This document shows positions 4,883-7,595 of a DNA stretch of 7,595 nt, in pieces. Every line of letters begins with the position of its first letter. The first letter of the stretch is position 1. The translations under genes and the position numbers were made by a program. This DNA is from DASZBR01 sp033763845. Lineage in GTDB: Bacteria; Pseudomonadota; Gammaproteobacteria; DASZBR01. The notes under the pieces are model-generated. The model saw only the letters and a program-made list of their open reading frames with translations, did no database searches and was not told the DNA's origin. Location of the stretch: NCBI GenBank assembly GCA_033763845.1, contig JANRJR010000026.1, positions 1 through 7,595 of the forward strand. Reading direction: 5' to 3'.

Positions 4883-7595
4883 AAGCAACACCTGACGATA
4901 CCGTATTTGTTGCATGCGAAAATGTCCGACTGAATGTCGGAGACGCTGTAAATTTTCTTAAAGAAACCTTCGCAAATAACGACACAGGGTTTCGCGCGTT
5001 TCATCATATGCCGTGGTATTTGCTCATCGGTCCTGAAAATTCTGGCAAAACGCGATTATTATCGCAATCGCAATTAACGTTTTTGGAAACCGAACGCTTT
5101 GTTCAACTGACGCCTTCTCGTGTTAACACCAGCGGCAATATCAACTGGTGGTTTACACCGCATGCGACATTATTAGACGTTCCCGGAAATTTTTTAGAAC
5201 CGTCTGTCGGCGGCAACTCTGGTGCACAACATGCAGCATGGTTAGAATTACTGAAACAATTAAAACGTGTACGTCCCCGACGCCCTGTAAATGGTGTTAT
5301 TCTAGCGGTTGATGTCCATACTTTATCTCAACCAATTGAACAACTGACAAAACTTTTACGCGATCGCTTACAAGAAATTGCATTTCGATTAAAACAATCT
5401 TTTCCGGTATATTTGGTTTGTACACAGGCAGATAGGATTTTAGGCTTTAACGAATACTTTGATGATTTAGGCCAAAACGAACGTGAGCAATACTTAGGCG
5501 TTACATTTCCTTTGTATTTCAATCAAAAAAATTCACCCGCAGAATTATTTTCGCAAACGTTTGATCAATTACTCAAAAATCTTCATCAACGGGCACTGTG
5601 GCGAATTCATCACGAGCGCGATCAAAACAAACGCAAGCTAATTCAGCATTTTCCGTACCAATTAAACAGCATTAAAGAAAATCTACAGCGCTTAGTGTAT
5701 TCCCTGGGAACGTCCAGCTATCACTTGGCAATTCGTGGAGTTTATTTTACAGGAACTTCTACAGACGAAGATGCAACCGTGAATACGATTAACGACAACA
5801 TTGAGAAAAGTTTTGCCCTACTTCCTGTGACACATTCTCATACTGAAACGGGTTATGCACCCGCACAAAAAGCTTACTTTATTAAGCAATTACTGAATGA
5901 ACGCATTTTTTGTGAGTCAAGCGCTGTACGGGATGCTTTACGCGCTCCTACATCGCGTCGCGATCAATTTCTCCGTTTTGCCGCATTAGGTTTAGCCAGT
6001 TTAGGGTTGCTGAGTATCACGCTGTTTTGGTCACATCAATACGAAAATCAAAAACAGTATTTAACCCAAGCTAGCCATGCTTTATCGTCTTATCGCTTAT
6101 TAAATCTTGCGTACAATCCTCACCCTGTGGATTTAACAACATTAGTCCCTTCATTAAATGCATTAAATCTTGCACAAAACAGTGCGCAACAAGCGCATTT
6201 ACCTTGGCTGTTACGGCTTCAACTGCATCATAAAAAATCAATTGGTGGACTTACGCATTCGTTATACCAAACCGAATTGCAAACAAAATTAATTCCGGCC
6301 GTTCGTGATACGCTAGTTTCACAAATGCAAAGCAACAATACGACAGATTCTGCACAGTTATACAGTTTATTCCGCACCTATTTGATGTTAGGCGATCCGG
6401 CACAAGCAAATAAACAAGCGTTAACCTTATGGTTTTCGCGTGACTGGCAAAATCCAGCAACACGTAACCCGCAATTCATGGGACATTTGGATGCGGCATT
6501 GCAAAATCCTCTCCCTCCGCTTCAAAATAATCCTGCACTTATTACGCAAATGCGCGCGAATTTAAATGCGCTACCGTATGGATTATTGGCAGAAGCCATT
6601 TTACGCACAAAAATTTTACCGAAACCCACTCAGCCGCTGACGCTTTCTCAACAACATATCTTTACGTTACCGTCAGAAGGTATTCCTGAAATTTATACTG
6701 CCAACGCATTAAGCCAAATCGATAACGAAATTAATAATTCTTTATCAGAAGCTATCGAAGGCAATTGGGTATTAGGCAAAAAAACTGCGCCATCGTTATC
6801 GCCGAATGATATTGCTTCACTTAAGCAAGAATTAATGGACAGTTTTGCACAAAATTATGTAACCGCATGGCAAAGCTGGTTGAATGGCATCAACATGTCA
6901 GCGTTCTCGACAACGGGCTCACTTGAAATGGGTTTGCAAGAATTAACCAGTGAACATTCGCCTTTAAAAACATTATTGATAGCAATTTCTAAAAATACTA
7001 ACTTGACGGGGGTGCGCGGTAACGATCCGGCATTTATTGGAACCTTAAAGAATAATTTATCGATACCATTCGCCGCATTTTCGACATTCTCTTCGCCCAA
7101 AGCGTTGAATACTTTATTAGGCACTTTAAAAACCTTACAAACCGAATTACATCAGCAAACATCAACAGCCAAAACGATCGCCACATTAATTGCAACAGCC
7201 AAAACGGCACCAGTTCCTTTAAATCGTTGGATTTATAACATTACCGAAAGTCAACGCAATCTCAGTGTTCAACACTGGGAGCAACAAATTTATCCATCTG
7301 GACACAGCTTATTGGATAATCATTATCCGTTTAGCGCTACCGCAAAAGAAACAGTTTCACTGAAGACATTTGAAGTCTATTTTGCGCAAGGCGGCATATT
7401 GAATCATTATTTCACAGAATCTTTATCACCGTATGTAAATATTCTTAACCCGCAATGGCAATGGGAAAACACAAACACTAATTTTGCCCAGCAAAATGCA
7501 ACAACGTTATTGCAATTTGAACGCGCAAACATTATTCATCAGTTATATTTCAACAACAAAAATGAGCTATCTGTGCCATTTACTTTCACGCTTAC
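4864..7595 (+). CDS. icmF: IcmF/TssM-family secretion-complex protein (3' end outside window)
   Basis: The frame is open from GTG 4864 to the window edge, giving 910 residues with the C-terminus missing. Family hallmarks appear in order: MPWYLLIG leading into the P-loop GPENSGKT (56-63); NINWWFT (92-98) and the switch-like LLDVPGNF (103-110), matching WWFT...DTAG of TssM; a G4-like TQAD (187-190); IRGVYFTGTS (290-299), the strongest family signature; one membrane helix at about 369-389; a long helical periplasmic region; then FEVYFAQGGILNHYF and FERANIIHQLYF of the C-terminal domain. IcmF with DotU (IcmH) stabilises the Dot/Icm type IV machine at the inner membrane, and TssM is its type VI counterpart. 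I favour Dot/Icm from the inferred host group, but no dot, icm or tss gene is in view to prove it. The usual N-terminal pair of membrane helices is absent: only 48 polar residues precede MPWYLLIG. Overlap with pgi implies translational coupling. Arg codons are native-like (1 AGG of 38). Confidence 0.9.
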   Translation, partial: MVFKGIEATPDDTVFVACENVRLNVGDAVNFLKETFANNDTGFRAFHHMPWYLLIGPENSGKTRLLSQSQLTFLETERFVQLTPSRVNTSGNINWWFTPHATLLDVPGNFLEPSVGGNSGAQHAAWLELLKQLKRVRPRRPVNGVILAVDVHTLSQPIEQLTKLLRDRLQEIAFRLKQSFPVYLVCTQADRILGFNEYFDDLGQNEREQYLGVTFPLYFNQKNSPAELFSQTFDQLLKNLHQRALWRIHHERDQNKRKLIQHFPYQLNSIKENLQRLVYSLGTSSYHLAIRGVYFTGTSTDEDATVNTINDNIEKSFALLPVTHSHTETGYAPAQKAYFIKQLLNERIFCESSAVRDALRAPTSRRDQFLRFAALGLASLGLLSITLFWSHQYENQKQYLTQASHALSSYRLLNLAYNPHPVDLTTLVPSLNALNLAQNSAQQAHLPWLLRLQLHHKKSIGGLTHSLYQTELQTKLIPAVRDTLVSQMQSNNTTDSAQLYSLFRTYLMLGDPAQANKQALTLWFSRDWQNPATRNPQFMGHLDAALQNPLPPLQNNPALITQMRANLNALPYGLLAEAILRTKILPKPTQPLTLSQQHIFTLPSEGIPEIYTANALSQIDNEINNSLSEAIEGNWVLGKKTAPSLSPNDIASLKQELMDSFAQNYVTAWQSWLNGINMSAFSTTGSLEMGLQELTSEHSPLKTLLIAISKNTNLTGVRGNDPAFIGTLKNNLSIPFAAFSTFSSPKALNTLLGTLKTLQTELHQQTSTAKTIATLIATAKTAPVPLNRWIYNITESQRNLSVQHWEQQIYPSGHSLLDNHYPFSATAKETVSLKTFEVYFAQGGILNHYFTESLSPYVNILNPQWQWENTNTNFAQQNATTLLQFERANIIHQLYFNNKNELSVPFTFTL
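7163..7206 (+). repeat. 14-base direct repeat within the icmF-like gene
   Basis: CAACAGCCAAAACG occurs at 7163-7176 and again at 7193-7206, exactly 30 bases (10 codons) apart. The protein reads STAKT and then ATAKT in the periplasmic helical region. In-frame spacing suggests a small ten-codon duplication that has since diverged. Confidence 0.6.

Noticed and set aside
4503..5007. Minus-strand open frames opposite the pgi end and icmF start
   Set aside because: They lie antisense to conserved, family-matching coding sequence and have no supporting features.
4864..7595. Type VI secretion locus (tssM)
   Set aside because: The protein family fits, but no tssL, tssK, clpV or similar gene is nearby, and pgi and a glycosyltransferase are the neighbours. 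A Dot/Icm icmF is the better guess, though not proven.

Overview
The window is a densely packed piece of an AT-rich bacterial genome, most likely a gammaproteobacterium of the order Legionellales (the Legionella, Coxiella and Rickettsiella relatives). The assignment is inference. It rests on an IcmF-family secretion protein with no type VI neighbours in view, an ankyrin-repeat protein of the kind these intracellular bacteria use as effectors, and AT-rich sequence. Four protein genes fill nearly everything. The only gaps are 51 bases (1829-1879) and 12 bases (3389-3400). I see no RNA gene, CRISPR array, insertion sequence or convincing terminator, and no gene-free stretch over 300 bases.

The left half reads leftwards on the minus strand. 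A multi-pass inner-membrane glycosyltransferase of the GT-C / PMT_2 (ArnT-like) type (1880-3388) is followed 51 bases downstream by an ankyrin-repeat gene (1-1828), whose 3' end lies beyond the window. The ankyrin gene has a strikingly different arginine codon habit from the other three genes: 14 of 25 Arg codons are AGA/AGG, against 2 of 68 in its neighbours. This suggests a separate, probably horizontally acquired, origin.

The right half reads rightwards on the plus strand. A compact glucose-6-phosphate isomerase (pgi, 3401-4882) is followed by an icmF/tssM-family gene (4864 to the window end) that starts with GTG inside the last codons of pgi. The 19-base overlap implies translational coupling between a central-carbon enzyme and a secretion-complex protein. 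The visible IcmF has a P-loop GTPase-like domain, the family's RGVYFT motif, one transmembrane helix and most of the periplasmic part. It appears to lack the N-terminal pair of membrane helices typical of TssM.

The two halves diverge from a 12-base gap that holds ribosome binding sites for both directions. Each promoter must therefore lie inside the opposite gene, so the two 5' leaders are probably mutually antisense. I found no clearly new multi-gene system. The most interesting items are the compositionally foreign effector-like gene, the short-N-terminus IcmF coupled to pgi, and the tight divergent start region.
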